Both the position numbers and the translations under genes were made by a program. 64,000 bases of DNA from a virus. Under the pieces are notes generated by a model, which did no database searches, was not told the DNA's origin, and saw only the letters and a list, made by a program, of their open reading frames with translations. The stretch lies in IMG/VR virus record IMGVR_UViG_3300020474_000001, positions 143,656 to 207,655 of that record; one strand, given 5' to 3'. This document shows, one piece after another, positions 50,948 through 58,842 of the stretch (its first letter is position 1; each line of letters starts with the position of its first letter).

Positions 50948-51569
50948 GACTTTTGATGGGTTGTTGATTAAATTGATTAGTTTTAGAGTGATTCAACCAT
51001 CGTTCGATCTCTTCGCGGTCTATGTATCTGCTAGAAGTCGTTTTCAAAAATTTGTTTAGTTTTTCAGTATCAACTTTGTCCTGTCTATACTTCATCCAAT
51101 TACTCAGTGATGCTTTCTCGATATTCTTATTTGTCACTTCTTTTGAAAACACGGACATTTTCAAATGCGGTGTCTTGCCTCTAAGGATGCTTCCTATACT
51201 GGTGTTTTGCTGCGTATAAGTCATTAAATAATCACCAGTAAATTCAATGCGGTTGAACATCTGCTCTCTTTGTTCATCGCAAGAGATATTGCCCCTTAGT
51301 TGGTGACTATGGGTGTAAACATCTCCAGTCTGATGATTTATCAAGCAATGCACTTCTTTATTGCCCTTTTCTCTAATTAGTGGATGATGCGCCATAATCT
51401 TGATATATTTCAGACTAGGAACTTCAGCATAGAATTTAAGGTCGTTCTTACCAGTTTTGTTGATGTAATCTTCGTTCAAGATTTCAGCATATTTGTTGGC
51501 ATAATTCCAACAAATTGTAGTATTGATGAACTTAGTTTGTTCATCTTGCATTTTACAATTTAATGACAT
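50928..51569 (-). CDS. 'CLINHQTGDVYTHS' family protein
   Basis: 213 residues from MSLNCKMQDEQTKFINTTIC; residues encoded further upstream (to 51641) look like leader sequence. The strand KEVHCLINHQTGDVYTHSHQ at about 71-90 matches the motif of the genes at 44972-45310 and 45402-45830. The C-terminal half (about 120-213) is Lys/Arg-rich and extra, including WMKYRQDKVDTEKLNKFLKT and IDREEIERWLNHSK. Function unknown. Confidence 0.72.
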   Translation of the reverse strand: MSLNCKMQDEQTKFINTTICWNYANKYAEILNEDYINKTGKNDLKFYAEVPSLKYIKIMAHHPLIREKGNKEVHCLINHQTGDVYTHSHQLRGNISCDEQREQMFNRIEFTGDYLMTYTQQNTSIGSILRGKTPHLKMSVFSKEVTNKNIEKASLSNWMKYRQDKVDTEKLNKFLKTTSSRYIDREEIERWLNHSKTNQFNQQPIKSHETVYR

Positions 51570-51641
51570 AGGATTCACCAGATTGATACAATAGTCTATT
51601 CTGATTGAGTGTAGATACAAAGTCAAGGGTGAGTGTGACAA

Positions 51642-52160
51642 TCATCCAACCGTCACCCATGAGAATAACTCAACTTCTCGTTTCTTATTAAATGGTGCAA
51701 AGAGACGTTCACTAATTCTATCTTTAGTAATGAAAATAGAAGTATAGTTTTTGATTGGTTTCCCATCTGCATAAAGAACATAAGAATCTTTGATGTGATT
51801 ATTGCGCTTTTTTATTAACCTAATTTTATGGGGAGTAGTGAGATAGCAGGAACGAAGAAATACATCTAATCTTTTTAAGTTCTGATTGCGAATCAGTAAC
51901 CATCCATGATTGTTGCTTGAAAAGTGATCTGGAACACTGGTAGACCTAATTTCAATCATATTATTTCCCACACGGGCAAGAACCTGCCCGTGCGACGACC
52001 AAATCGAACAAGAATTGGAGTGATCATATTCTATTTTATATCTACCCCTATAATGTTGAGTAGATGTTTGCTCTTCGATAGCGTTGAATATGTCATCAAT
52101 ATCATGATCACCGAGATCTTCGCAATCGATTTTGTTCCAATCAATCAATCTATGCCTCAT
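51642..52160 (-). CDS. 172-residue protein of unknown function
   Basis: Starts MRHRLIDWNKIDCEDLGDHD. A beta-rich middle (YKIEYDHSNSCSIWSSHGQV, about 42-61; NNHGWLLIRNQNLKRLD, about 83-99) and a C-terminal KRNNHIKDSYVLYADGKPIK. Four-base overlap with the upstream gene. No family recognised. Confidence 0.75.
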   Translation of the reverse strand: MRHRLIDWNKIDCEDLGDHDIDDIFNAIEEQTSTQHYRGRYKIEYDHSNSCSIWSSHGQVLARVGNNMIEIRSTSVPDHFSSNNHGWLLIRNQNLKRLDVFLRSCYLTTPHKIRLIKKRNNHIKDSYVLYADGKPIKNYTSIFITKDRISERLFAPFNKKREVELFSWVTVG

Positions 52161-52384
52161 AGCAATTTACCTTGGTTGATAGGTTGGCAGGTATACGCAT
52201 CGCCCAGGAATGTGTCTGCGATGATCAGAGTGTGTGTTCCTGATTTCAATTTGCATTTATCGACCGCATTGGGATTGAAAAAGACAAACTGACCAGTAAT
52301 ACAAACTAATGCCATCGTAATTGCCCCAAATGAAAATGGAACAAGTGAATCAATCAAATCGTCGTCGGGTAGAAAATTTTTCAT
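52157..52384 (-). CDS. Small membrane-anchored protein
   Basis: 75 residues, MKNFLPDDDLIDSLVPFSFG onward, with one membrane segment at about 18-36 (FGAITMALVCITGQFVFF) and a C-terminal CQPINQGKLL. ATGA overlap with the next gene. Confidence 0.7.
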   Translation of the reverse strand: MKNFLPDDDLIDSLVPFSFGAITMALVCITGQFVFFNPNAVDKCKLKSGTHTLIIADTFLGDAYTCQPINQGKLL

Positions 52385-52419
52385 TGTGTTGGGGAAGAAG
52401 AGAGAATTTGCTATTATGA

Positions 52420-53841
52420 TCAGGCAAGAGTTTCATACACTAACTCGCCAATTTGTTGCCCCATTTCTCTACCACGAAGGTCTCCATCTTGAATATGGAT
52501 TCCACCGGGAAGTCGAGACCATCCAGCATCATCAGCAGCATCTTGAAGAGTGTCCCAGCGAAGGGTGATTGGTTCACCATTATAATCCTCAAAGACCAGA
52601 TCTTGAGTTGTATATTCTCCTACCAAATGACGCTTGCCATCACCATAGTGATCGTAACCTTTTGACACACCATCATAATACTCATCGCTGCCATAAAATT
52701 TCGACAATACTTCAGCAGCAGCACCACTAAATGTGCTGTGTCCTGATACAAACTCGGGGAAGGATGGTGTGACAAATGTAGGAGATTGATACGGTTGCCA
52801 ATCAGAACCTGTGATAGTATCAATGCCCTTGTTTGGACCTTTCCATCCTTGAATTTCATCATCAGCAAACAGTTTACGAATTGCTGTTTGTGGACGAACA
52901 CCATAACCTTTTTCGCCCCAGTGATACTTACTATCCCATGCTGCAATGCCAGCATCCATCAATGCAGCATTAAGTAGGAAAGTTGACTTCACATCATCTT
53001 TCAAATCGTTGCCGTATTTGAGACAAAGGTCCATATTGATCTCATTCCAATGCCCAGGAGGTGTGCTTGACATAGGGCCATCCGCCCAGTATTCTGCGGT
53101 TGTTTTATCAAATGGAGTCATATTTGCCTGAACATCAACAACTTCCTGGAATTGCTTTACGAAAGCATTATGTTCCGTAGAAACATTTCCCAAAGCATCA
53201 ACATACATGTCGTCACTTCCATACCTAGGTGGTGCTGGAGCACGGAATTGATCACCACTTTCCATTACTGCGGGACGAACATACATGTGCCCAGGTGATA
53301 GAGCACCAGGAACGTAGTAGGATTCTTCATTTTCAGTTGCGATGGGCGTGCCAATGTCGTTCACCACAACTCCCGTGGGCACTTTTGGCGGTTGCCAGGC
53401 GTTAATATCACCCGAATCTGAAGGATAAAACTCTATACTGTTATCAATTCCATCATTTTTACGGGATCTATGTGCCATTTTCGCTACTTTGCGACCCAAC
53501 TTGTATTCTTTTCTGGTAAGATCGGGCGCAATTTCTTTTAATTGATCGTCCAGAAACTCCTTCTGATCAGGATACAAGCGCTTGAGCATGAAAATACCAG
53601 CAGCAGCAACGATGTCGCTCTGGTCATGTTTCTGAAACTTTCGTGCTCTGTAGGATCTTGCGAATCCTTCTTCCTTCTTATCGAACGCCGCCAAAGCGTC
53701 GTTCATTGCCATGCTGGTTAGGAACAGCGATCGAGAAATAGTCGTTGGTGCCGGGGGGTTCTTTCTGATTTGCTGGAGTTGCAAGTCAATGACTTGCATT
53801 GCGACAGATGGTTGTTGACCAGTGATTGGATCGATAGACAT
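52420..53841 (-). CDS. Vanadium-dependent haloperoxidase / PAP2-type enzyme
   Basis: 473 residues from MSIDPITGQQPSVAMQVIDL; the frame is open to 53982, but those codons do not look like protein and cover an operator-like palindrome. The N-terminal PPAPTTISRSLFLTSMAMND matches vanadium haloperoxidase relatives. The vanadate/phosphate site is complete: K305...R316-P317 in KYHW-GYGVRPQTAIRKLF, SFPEFVSGHSTFSG (360-373) and SRLPGGIHIQD (442-452, Arg443 and His449). The Lys-to-RP gap is ten residues rather than six. Oxidation of halide with peroxide, or phosphatase activity, is possible; sequence cannot decide. No signal peptide. Confidence 0.88.
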   Translation of the reverse strand: MSIDPITGQQPSVAMQVIDLQLQQIRKNPPAPTTISRSLFLTSMAMNDALAAFDKKEEGFARSYRARKFQKHDQSDIVAAAGIFMLKRLYPDQKEFLDDQLKEIAPDLTRKEYKLGRKVAKMAHRSRKNDGIDNSIEFYPSDSGDINAWQPPKVPTGVVVNDIGTPIATENEESYYVPGALSPGHMYVRPAVMESGDQFRAPAPPRYGSDDMYVDALGNVSTEHNAFVKQFQEVVDVQANMTPFDKTTAEYWADGPMSSTPPGHWNEINMDLCLKYGNDLKDDVKSTFLLNAALMDAGIAAWDSKYHWGEKGYGVRPQTAIRKLFADDEIQGWKGPNKGIDTITGSDWQPYQSPTFVTPSFPEFVSGHSTFSGAAAEVLSKFYGSDEYYDGVSKGYDHYGDGKRHLVGEYTTQDLVFEDYNGEPITLRWDTLQDAADDAGWSRLPGGIHIQDGDLRGREMGQQIGELVYETLA

Positions 53842-53920
53842 AACAAATGGTATAGAAAGGTCTGGGGAACTTGCCCCACCACAAGTATGCCTGTGTATAG
53901 ACCGATATGGATAATTGTGG

Positions 53921-53938
53921 TCCAGTTCATGAGCTGTC
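53921..53938. repeat. 18-bp palindrome P14 in a divergent promoter region
   Basis: TCCAGTTCATGAGCTGTC lies between the haloperoxidase start (53841, minus) and the RHH-like gene start (53998, plus), 10 bp before the plus-strand -35 box. Confidence 0.55.
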
Positions 53939-53947
53939 CACTGCACC

Positions 53948-53976
53948 TTGACACTCGATGCTTTCCGTCCCAAGAT
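53948..53976 (+). promoter_or_regulatory. Plus-strand promoter of the RHH-like gene
   Basis: TTGACA, 17 bp, CAAGAT (weak -10). It reads into the only ordinary plus-strand gene of the window, 20 bp ahead of its ATG. Confidence 0.5.
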
Positions 53977-53997
53977 CGCCACATCACATTCTTTACA

Positions 53998-54156
53998 ATG
54001 AACGAACGAAAGCGCAGGATTTCAATAACACTAAGTCCAAAGGAGCATGATGCTGCTAAGCAATACTGTCGCGATAATTGCCTTACTTTTTCATCGATGA
54101 TTTCTCGTCTATTGTCTATGGTAGAAAAGGGACAAATAGAGATTTTTAAGCAATAA
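53998..54156 (+). CDS. Ribbon-helix-helix-like DNA-binding protein
   Basis: 52 residues, MNERKRRISITLSPKEHDAA then KQYCRDNCLTFSSMISRLLS, ending EKGQIEIFKQ. The layout fits a ribbon-helix-helix (Arc/MetJ/CopG) repressor: a basic short strand RISITLS, helix A PKEHDAAKQYCRDN and helix B SSMISRLLSMVEKG. Such proteins bind short palindromes as dimers. It is encoded opposite to all neighbouring genes and beside one palindrome copy, which suggests autoregulation. The ATG at 53998 is chosen because upstream codons do not look like protein. Confidence 0.7.
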   Translation: MNERKRRISITLSPKEHDAAKQYCRDNCLTFSSMISRLLSMVEKGQIEIFKQ

Positions 54157-54158
54157 AA

Positions 54159-54190
54159 AACGAAGGGATGCTTGCAAACATACCTTCGTT
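54159..54190 (-). terminator. Terminator between convergent genes
   Basis: Stem AACGAAGG/CCTTCGTT; on the minus strand it is followed by TTTTTTATTG. It lies just after the RHH-like gene (plus) and ends leftward transcription from 54.6 kb. The plus side lacks a T-run. Confidence 0.75.
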
Positions 54191-54423
54191 AAGTGATCGA
54201 CCGATTCAGTGTGTCAGTGTGTCTGGTAATTTGTTTGTTCAAACTTCTCACTCACTATACACAACATAATTTTACTATGTGTAATTTTCAGCAACACCAG
54301 ACATAAGCATTAGAGGGTAGTTACTTATACCGATGTGCCGATTACTAAACTGTCTGGATGGGGTTCACTGTGGACCGTCAGTTGCTATTCTTAATTTGTA
54401 GAAGAGAGATACCTAAATTCAGA
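54191..54423. other. Gene-free stretch
   Basis: No gene recognised. It contains TGTGTCAGTGTGTCTGG and ACTGTCTGGATGGGG-like half-sites that may be eroded palindromes, but no full copy. Confidence 0.4.
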
Positions 54424-54618
54424 TCAAGCAGAATATCGATCTGGTGTAGACAGATCCTCGACATATTTACTAACGACCTTTTCGCTCCCTTCCAACTTAA
54501 ATGCTCTGGCAAAATCAATCTGATGTGGATTAAAATCGTCCAATGCTTCAATCTCTAATGTGATTCGATACTTACTTTTTTGTGAACGACGATAAGTAGA
54601 TGATGGCATAAGTGGCAA
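54424..54618 (-). CDS. Small protein of unknown function
   Basis: 64 residues, MPLMPSSTYRRSQKSKYRIT onward; a beta-type middle (YRITLEIEALDDFNPHQIDF) and acidic end. A second ATG three codons in is possible. It has its own sigma-70-type promoter about 20 bp upstream. Confidence 0.7.
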   Translation of the reverse strand: MPLMPSSTYRRSQKSKYRITLEIEALDDFNPHQIDFARAFKLEGSEKVVSKYVEDLSTPDRYSA

Positions 54619-54637
54619 ATGGTGGTTGTTACTTTTC

Positions 54638-54666
54638 TATTATAGAATGTGATTTAGAATTAGTCA
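54638..54666 (-). promoter_or_regulatory. Sigma-70-type early promoter
   Basis: On the minus strand TTGACT, 17 bp, TATAAT, reading into the gene at 54618. Confidence 0.8.
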
Positions 54667-54717
54667 ATTCTGATGATATTTATTATCGAATTATGTCATC
54701 GAAGATAAACATAAAAA

Positions 54718-54738
54718 CGGGAGACCAAGATGATCTCC
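54718..54738 (-). terminator. Rho-independent terminator
   Basis: Stem GGGAGA/TCTCCC with a 9-base loop and a T-run (five Ts) on the minus strand, 15 bp after the stop of the gene at 54753. Confidence 0.8.
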
Positions 54739-54752
54739 CATATCTAAGATAT

Positions 54753-55043
54753 TTACATTTGATCCATCATTTCTAAGTGAACATCTTTAGCACCTTGAAT
54801 GATATTTACGCACTTACTTAAGCAGTGCAATACAATTTTAGTTTGTGATTTGTCCCAAATGACAAATTCTGAAAATAAGATTTTTAGAATTTCTGTTGCT
54901 TCAATCGTGTAATCTTCGTCCGATTGCATACACCAGTTAATCACATCCTTTTGAGGAAGAGAAAATTTGAAACTATAAAAGTTGCGACTGTAAACTTTTG
55001 TTTCAGAAATGATTGGGAATGATTCTGGAGTCGCAGTGGTCAT
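54753..55043 (-). CDS. Small protein of unknown function
   Basis: 96 residues from MTTATPESFPIISETKVYSR; upstream in-frame codons to 55112 look like leader. Helical C-terminal part with Cys at about 46, 81 and 85 (VINWCMQSDEDY, IVLHCLSKCVN). GGTCGGACC precedes the start. No family recognised. Confidence 0.72.
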   Translation of the reverse strand: MTTATPESFPIISETKVYSRNFYSFKFSLPQKDVINWCMQSDEDYTIEATEILKILFSEFVIWDKSQTKIVLHCLSKCVNIIQGAKDVHLEMMDQM

Positions 55044-55157
55044 GGTCCGACCTTTATGATTGCTTTTGAAGGATAGGCAAAAATACTCCACAGCGCAACC
55101 CATTGTCTTCATGTCAAGGTTGATTTTTGTATCATCTGTAGCAAAGATAAAGAGAAT

Positions 55158-55427
55158 CTAATCTAAATCTGTATCCCAGTATTCCATCCCAACAATATCC
55201 CGATAGATTTCTTCCACATTGTTTCCCTTCCAATTAACAATTTCATCACGTTGTTGTATGAGATACTCTAATGTCTGATCAATTTCTATAATTTGTGACT
55301 GCAATGTCTCTTTTCTAAGTTTTAATTCAAGAATTGATTTATCGTAGTCTAGTTGTGACAAAGGCGAACCTCCTTTGTTATTATCTCCTGACATACTATT
55401 TATGTCATTGTGCTCTTTGTTACTCAT
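55158..55427 (-). CDS. Coiled-coil protein of unknown function
   Basis: 89 residues, MSNKEHNDINSMSGDNNKGG onward. A Ser/Asn/Gly-rich start, then a coiled coil at about 25-65 (LELKLRKETLQSQIIEIDQT). ATGA overlap with the upstream gene. Confidence 0.75.
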   Translation of the reverse strand: MSNKEHNDINSMSGDNNKGGSPLSQLDYDKSILELKLRKETLQSQIIEIDQTLEYLIQQRDEIVNWKGNNVEEIYRDIVGMEYWDTDLD

Positions 55428-55831
55428 TTTAGAAGTGATGATTGAAACTTACCAGAGGTATAATCATAGACACTGTGTGATACCCAACCGTGATTTGGAG
55501 TATAGATGTAAACATACTCTGCAAAACAGTTGTCACATTGCTTGAACAATTCGTCTGTGGTTGATGAAAATTGAGGAGGACAATCCTCACCACGCTCAGA
55601 ATAATAGAGAGGGCGATTTTTTGGTAGTTTCTTCATTGCCCAATCTGTATCTGACCAGCAAGATGACATATCTCCACCATCAATTAGGTCAGATGCTAAC
55701 TTACGAGAGTCAAAGTGTTGTCCGAGAGTCTTACCCAACCAGGAAGGATAACCATCCCAATGATGATAAACAGATAGATAATTTCCAGGTTCGTCTGAAA
55801 GTTGGATTGCGATGATTGCGGGTGTAGACAT
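55424..55831 (-). CDS. Cyanophage 'HHWDGYPSWLG' family protein
   Basis: 135 residues. The N-terminal pattern IIAIQLSDEPGNYLSVYHHW then DGYPSWLGKTLGQHF, followed by DLIDGGDMSSCWSD, is a small-protein family I know from cyanophages and other phages without assigned role. The C-terminus YVYIYTPNHGWVSHSVYDYT is Tyr/Trp-rich. Coupled to the coiled-coil gene downstream. Confidence 0.8.
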   Translation of the reverse strand: MSTPAIIAIQLSDEPGNYLSVYHHWDGYPSWLGKTLGQHFDSRKLASDLIDGGDMSSCWSDTDWAMKKLPKNRPLYYSERGEDCPPQFSSTTDELFKQCDNCFAEYVYIYTPNHGWVSHSVYDYTSGKFQSSLLK

Positions 55832-55870
55832 TGGGATGAAGAATAATTTTTGATTGAATGGACTAGTTGA

Positions 55871-56782
55871 TCATCTATAACCTCCTTTGAGAAAATTGCT
55901 TCTGGAAAATGATTCTCGATCAACGAGTTTAATTGACCCATGCTTCGATGTCAATACATAACCTTCATGAAATGAAAGTTCTCCATCTATGTAACAATCA
56001 GGATCTGATACATGCTCTGGTTCAGCAATAAACATGAACAGATCTATCTTCATTGATAATACCAGCTTCCACAATCTGATGAGGTTGATGTCAACATCCA
56101 AATCTTTAGCAGTTTCGTCGTCCTTCATGGTATTCAGTGCGCCCCCCCTGATCCTAGAATTGATGTATTTTCGGATCTTTGCTGCCCCCTTCGAGTCCTC
56201 AAACTTACATAAGGTGGACATTTGCCTCGCAAAGTTGCAAATAGGTTCAAAATCCTCCCGATATGAATGAATTGAGCACTCTGGTTGAATAAATCTACAT
56301 GAATTTGTATGATTTAACTTTGATTGCAGGGGTGATGCCACCGCCCCTCGAAGCGTCGTTTCGCTCTTATACTGTGTGTGGGGGGCGACAATAACATTCT
56401 CGTGTAATACCTGGGGGAATACATATTCAATCGTATTCGGTTGATAACGATTAGATCCACCAAATCCAATAAAATCTCCTTGAATGATACTATCAGTTCT
56501 CGGAAGATTATCAAACAATGAGTGGAGAATCGTAGCAACCTCTCCAGAGTGATTCAAATCAATGTCATCATGACTATGATTGATCTTGATTTTTACTTTA
56601 TTGAAAACAGATTTAGTGCCAACAAAGAATTTACCCGCAGCAGGATCTGTCCCCCAAACTATTGCTGGGGAACCATCAATCTTGCAACTAATAATAGCGT
56701 CAGGATCAGTGAAAATGTTGAGAGCACTAAGGTCTCCTTCGAGGACCAGATCCTCGGGATGATGCAGATGCTTATTTTGCAT
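55871..56782 (-). CDS. KxDG nucleotidyltransferase, ligase-like (DUF6267-like)
   Basis: 303 residues with order and spacing of covalent nucleotidyltransferase motifs: motif I CKIDGSPAI (33-41; Lys34 the likely AMP acceptor), FFVGTKSVFNK (52-62), IIQGDFIGFG (99-108; motif III type), HEGYVLTS (272-279; motif IV) and IKLVDRESF (284-292; motif V). ATP-dependent nucleic-acid ligation or adenylylation is likely. I recognise the N-terminus from DUF6267-type cyanophage proteins, which I recall as usually longer. Substrate unknown. Confidence 0.75.
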   Translation of the reverse strand: MQNKHLHHPEDLVLEGDLSALNIFTDPDAIISCKIDGSPAIVWGTDPAAGKFFVGTKSVFNKVKIKINHSHDDIDLNHSGEVATILHSLFDNLPRTDSIIQGDFIGFGGSNRYQPNTIEYVFPQVLHENVIVAPHTQYKSETTLRGAVASPLQSKLNHTNSCRFIQPECSIHSYREDFEPICNFARQMSTLCKFEDSKGAAKIRKYINSRIRGGALNTMKDDETAKDLDVDINLIRLWKLVLSMKIDLFMFIAEPEHVSDPDCYIDGELSFHEGYVLTSKHGSIKLVDRESFSRSNFLKGGYR

Positions 56783-56784
56783 TG

Positions 56785-56934
56785 TTAAGACATACTACAA
56801 ATGGATGATGAATACTCAGAGTAAACACTTTGAATGTAGTATGCTTCCTCAATAAGAATCAGCAACCACGATGATGCAATCACTAAACGAAGTCCAGTGA
56901 AAACGAAAAGAATCGGCACTTCAATCTCCAACAT
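56785..56934 (-). CDS. 49-residue membrane protein
   Basis: MLEIEVPILFVFTGLRLVIA onward: one long membrane helix (about 5-32), then a Tyr/Ser-rich tail. The start overlaps the upstream gene by 14 bases. Followed 2 bp later by the ligase-like gene. Confidence 0.6.
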   Translation of the reverse strand: MLEIEVPILFVFTGLRLVIASSWLLILIEEAYYIQSVYSEYSSSICSMS

Positions 56935-57196
56935 ACAGAAGCATGTTATCTGCTCCGAGTTTCTTACATCCAGATCCAGTGAATCCGATGCTTCTGACTG
57001 ATCGAAACTCCTCACCATTTGGCGTAGCAAAACTCACCCCATCACGAATGTATTGGTCTTCAATGCTTTTGTCGCAAATAATGACTGGTTTGTCCAAACA
57101 ATCATCTGGAATTTCATCCAGAATTGCTCTCAGTTCCCGATAAGTTCCCAGATCAAAATCTGTGTGGGGAACAATGAATCGCTCATTCATTGTCAT
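56921..57196 (-). CDS. Small protein of unknown function
   Basis: 91 residues, MTMNERFIVPHTDFDLGTYR onward, with LRAILDEIPDDCLDKPVIIC (about 22-41) and EEFRSVRSIGFTGSGCKKLG (about 62-81). ATGA overlap with the helicase gene upstream. Small proteins of this LDEIPDD-LD-PV type are common in phages; role unknown. Confidence 0.75.
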   Translation of the reverse strand: MTMNERFIVPHTDFDLGTYRELRAILDEIPDDCLDKPVIICDKSIEDQYIRDGVSFATPNGEEFRSVRSIGFTGSGCKKLGADNMLLYVGD

Positions 57197-58383
57197 TTTT
57201 GTCCGATTGTTCGAGTGAGAGATTGACCTTGGTTGATAGAATCAATCACTGAGGATAAATTCCTAGTGGTTTTGATTCCGACCGTATCGTAGGCACATAC
57301 GGAGATCGTGCCAGCAGATTTAAGAATCACATTATGATTATCAATTCGCAATACTCTACCGATAGATTGTGTCGCTGCTGTAACATTTGGCGAGCGTAGG
57401 AAGATTACTGATTCGAGCGAAGGTATATTGATCCCCTCAGTTAATATATTGTAATGAAGTATTATGAAGCGGCATGTCCCGTTGTCCCCCCATTCTTTTA
57501 ACACTTCAAAGAACTGATCTCGACTAACATGCACATCATTGACGATTGCACCATGTTTTGATGTAATCGAGCACCAATTAAATCCTCTGGATTTTAATTC
57601 CTGGCGGAGATTGGTATTATAAAGCATCTCCATCATCTGTTTTGTGCTCCTGGCACACACTAGAACCTTGGATTTGCCATCATTATCAATAGTTTTGACC
57701 AGATTTTCTGCTTCTATTTCACGATTAAGGTCACTCTTTTTGACCTTAGGGAATGAGCTGACAGACAATTCTGGTGGTAAAATATATCCAGAGTCAATAA
57801 GTTTTTTTGTAACAACTCTATACAAGACATTTCCATACACTTCAATGTCATTCATGCCAGGTAAGTGAGTAACATTAGAGTGGGTAGGAGTAGCAGTGAA
57901 GAAATAACAGCGGTCGCTATTATCAGCAGCAAAGTGCTCCGTGCTAGGGAAAAAGTTTCTCTTAATACTATGGTGTGCTTCATCAAAATAGATTGTATCT
58001 GCATGAATACCTGCCTCCCGAAGTTTCTTAAGAGAGTGATAGGTTGTAAAAAAGATTTGATGATGATATGCTTGATCTGACCACCTGCGAATGTAGTTTG
58101 CATTTGTAGAACTCATGTGGTTGATTTGACCACTATGCACATGCAGCACAGCAGCATTTATTTCATGTTCAATGAACTCTTCGCATAATTGTTGTGCAAG
58201 AAGAATTCTTGGTGCAACAACAATATGCTTACCTGGAGTATCACCAAGAGAAGCAAATCTGTCGATGCAATCTTGCACCATACAAATGGTCTTACCTGAA
58301 CCTGTAGGCATGATAATCTGCCCATGATGATGAGATTTCATTGCGTCACATGCTTGACGCTGATATGGACGTAGATCAATCAT
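57193..58383 (-). CDS. SF2 DEAH-box helicase
   Basis: 396 residues of the compact T4 UvsW/RAD25-like type. Motifs: Q-like LRPYQRQA (4-11), Walker A MPTGSGKT (25-32), Ia IVVAPRILLAQQ (54-65), II DEAH (134-137), III FFTATP (161-166), V ILTEGINIPSLE and VI QSIGRVLRID. It probably unwinds branched DNA or RNA during replication or repair. Preceded by a repeat-filled spacer that contains no obvious promoter. Confidence 0.93.
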   Translation of the reverse strand: MIDLRPYQRQACDAMKSHHHGQIIMPTGSGKTICMVQDCIDRFASLGDTPGKHIVVAPRILLAQQLCEEFIEHEINAAVLHVHSGQINHMSSTNANYIRRWSDQAYHHQIFFTTYHSLKKLREAGIHADTIYFDEAHHSIKRNFFPSTEHFAADNSDRCYFFTATPTHSNVTHLPGMNDIEVYGNVLYRVVTKKLIDSGYILPPELSVSSFPKVKKSDLNREIEAENLVKTIDNDGKSKVLVCARSTKQMMEMLYNTNLRQELKSRGFNWCSITSKHGAIVNDVHVSRDQFFEVLKEWGDNGTCRFIILHYNILTEGINIPSLESVIFLRSPNVTAATQSIGRVLRIDNHNVILKSAGTISVCAYDTVGIKTTRNLSSVIDSINQGQSLTRTIGQK

Positions 58384-58483
58384 GCCGCTGAAGGTGACTT
58401 TGAAGGTAAATTATTTTGCTAATAATGACACCGAAGGTGACAATGAAGATTATTATGTGTCTGAAGATGACGCTGAAGGTGAC
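58384..58483. repeat. GAAGGTGAC repeat spacer
   Basis: The 100-bp gap upstream of the helicase start carries GCCGCTGAAGGTGAC, GACACCGAAGGTGAC, GAAGATTAT, GAAGATGAC and an exact copy of GATGACGCTGAAGGTGAC (58466-58483), the same 18-mer found three times at 59.65-59.78 kb. Confidence 0.7.
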
Positions 58484-58735
58484 TCAAAGATCAACACATG
58501 CACCCCGACGCATTTGTTGATAACTGCGACAATTACCAGGTCCACCGATAAAGCAATGCTTACCGTAGTAATAAGCAGCACAATTTCTTTCTCTCAACCC
58601 AAAGATTCGCGCCATTTCTTTCAGTGAAACTTCACCATTTGCACGGCGATACTCATTGAGTTGTTGAGTAATCTTTTTCGCAGCAGATGTGAAGCGAATG
58701 GAATTGCTAGAGTGAACCGTGATTTTACGAATCAT
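58484..58735 (-). CDS. Small basic protein of unknown function
   Basis: 83 residues, MIRKITVHSSNSIRFTSAAK onward; basic helices, then EVSLKEMARIFGLRERNCAA at about 35-54, which resembles a helix-turn-helix (LKEMARIFGLRERN), and a Cys/Gly-rich end. Possible DNA-binding protein; family not recognised. Confidence 0.65.
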   Translation of the reverse strand: MIRKITVHSSNSIRFTSAAKKITQQLNEYRRANGEVSLKEMARIFGLRERNCAAYYYGKHCFIGGPGNCRSYQQMRRGACVDL

Positions 58736-58771
58736 GATGAAGTTTGATTAACCTTTGTTCAGAGTGTAAAT

Positions 58772-58801
58772 CTCGTGAACATGCAAAACATACTCACGAG
58801 A
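58772..58801. repeat. Inverted repeat in intergenic spacer
   Basis: CTCGTGA (about 58773-58779) and TCACGAG (about 58795-58801) are exact complements around CATGCAAAACAT. The 58736-58842 gap holds no gene. No T-run follows, so a regulatory or RNA hairpin role is possible. Confidence 0.5.
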
Positions 58802-58842
58802 CAGTTGAGACGCAACGTGCGAAAGGTGAAGCAAATCAGGAA

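Noticed and set aside
53842-53982. 47 extra N-terminal codons of the haloperoxidase frame
   Set aside because: They do not resemble the family, cover the palindrome and lie in the divergent promoter region; the family-like sequence starts at the ATG at 53841.
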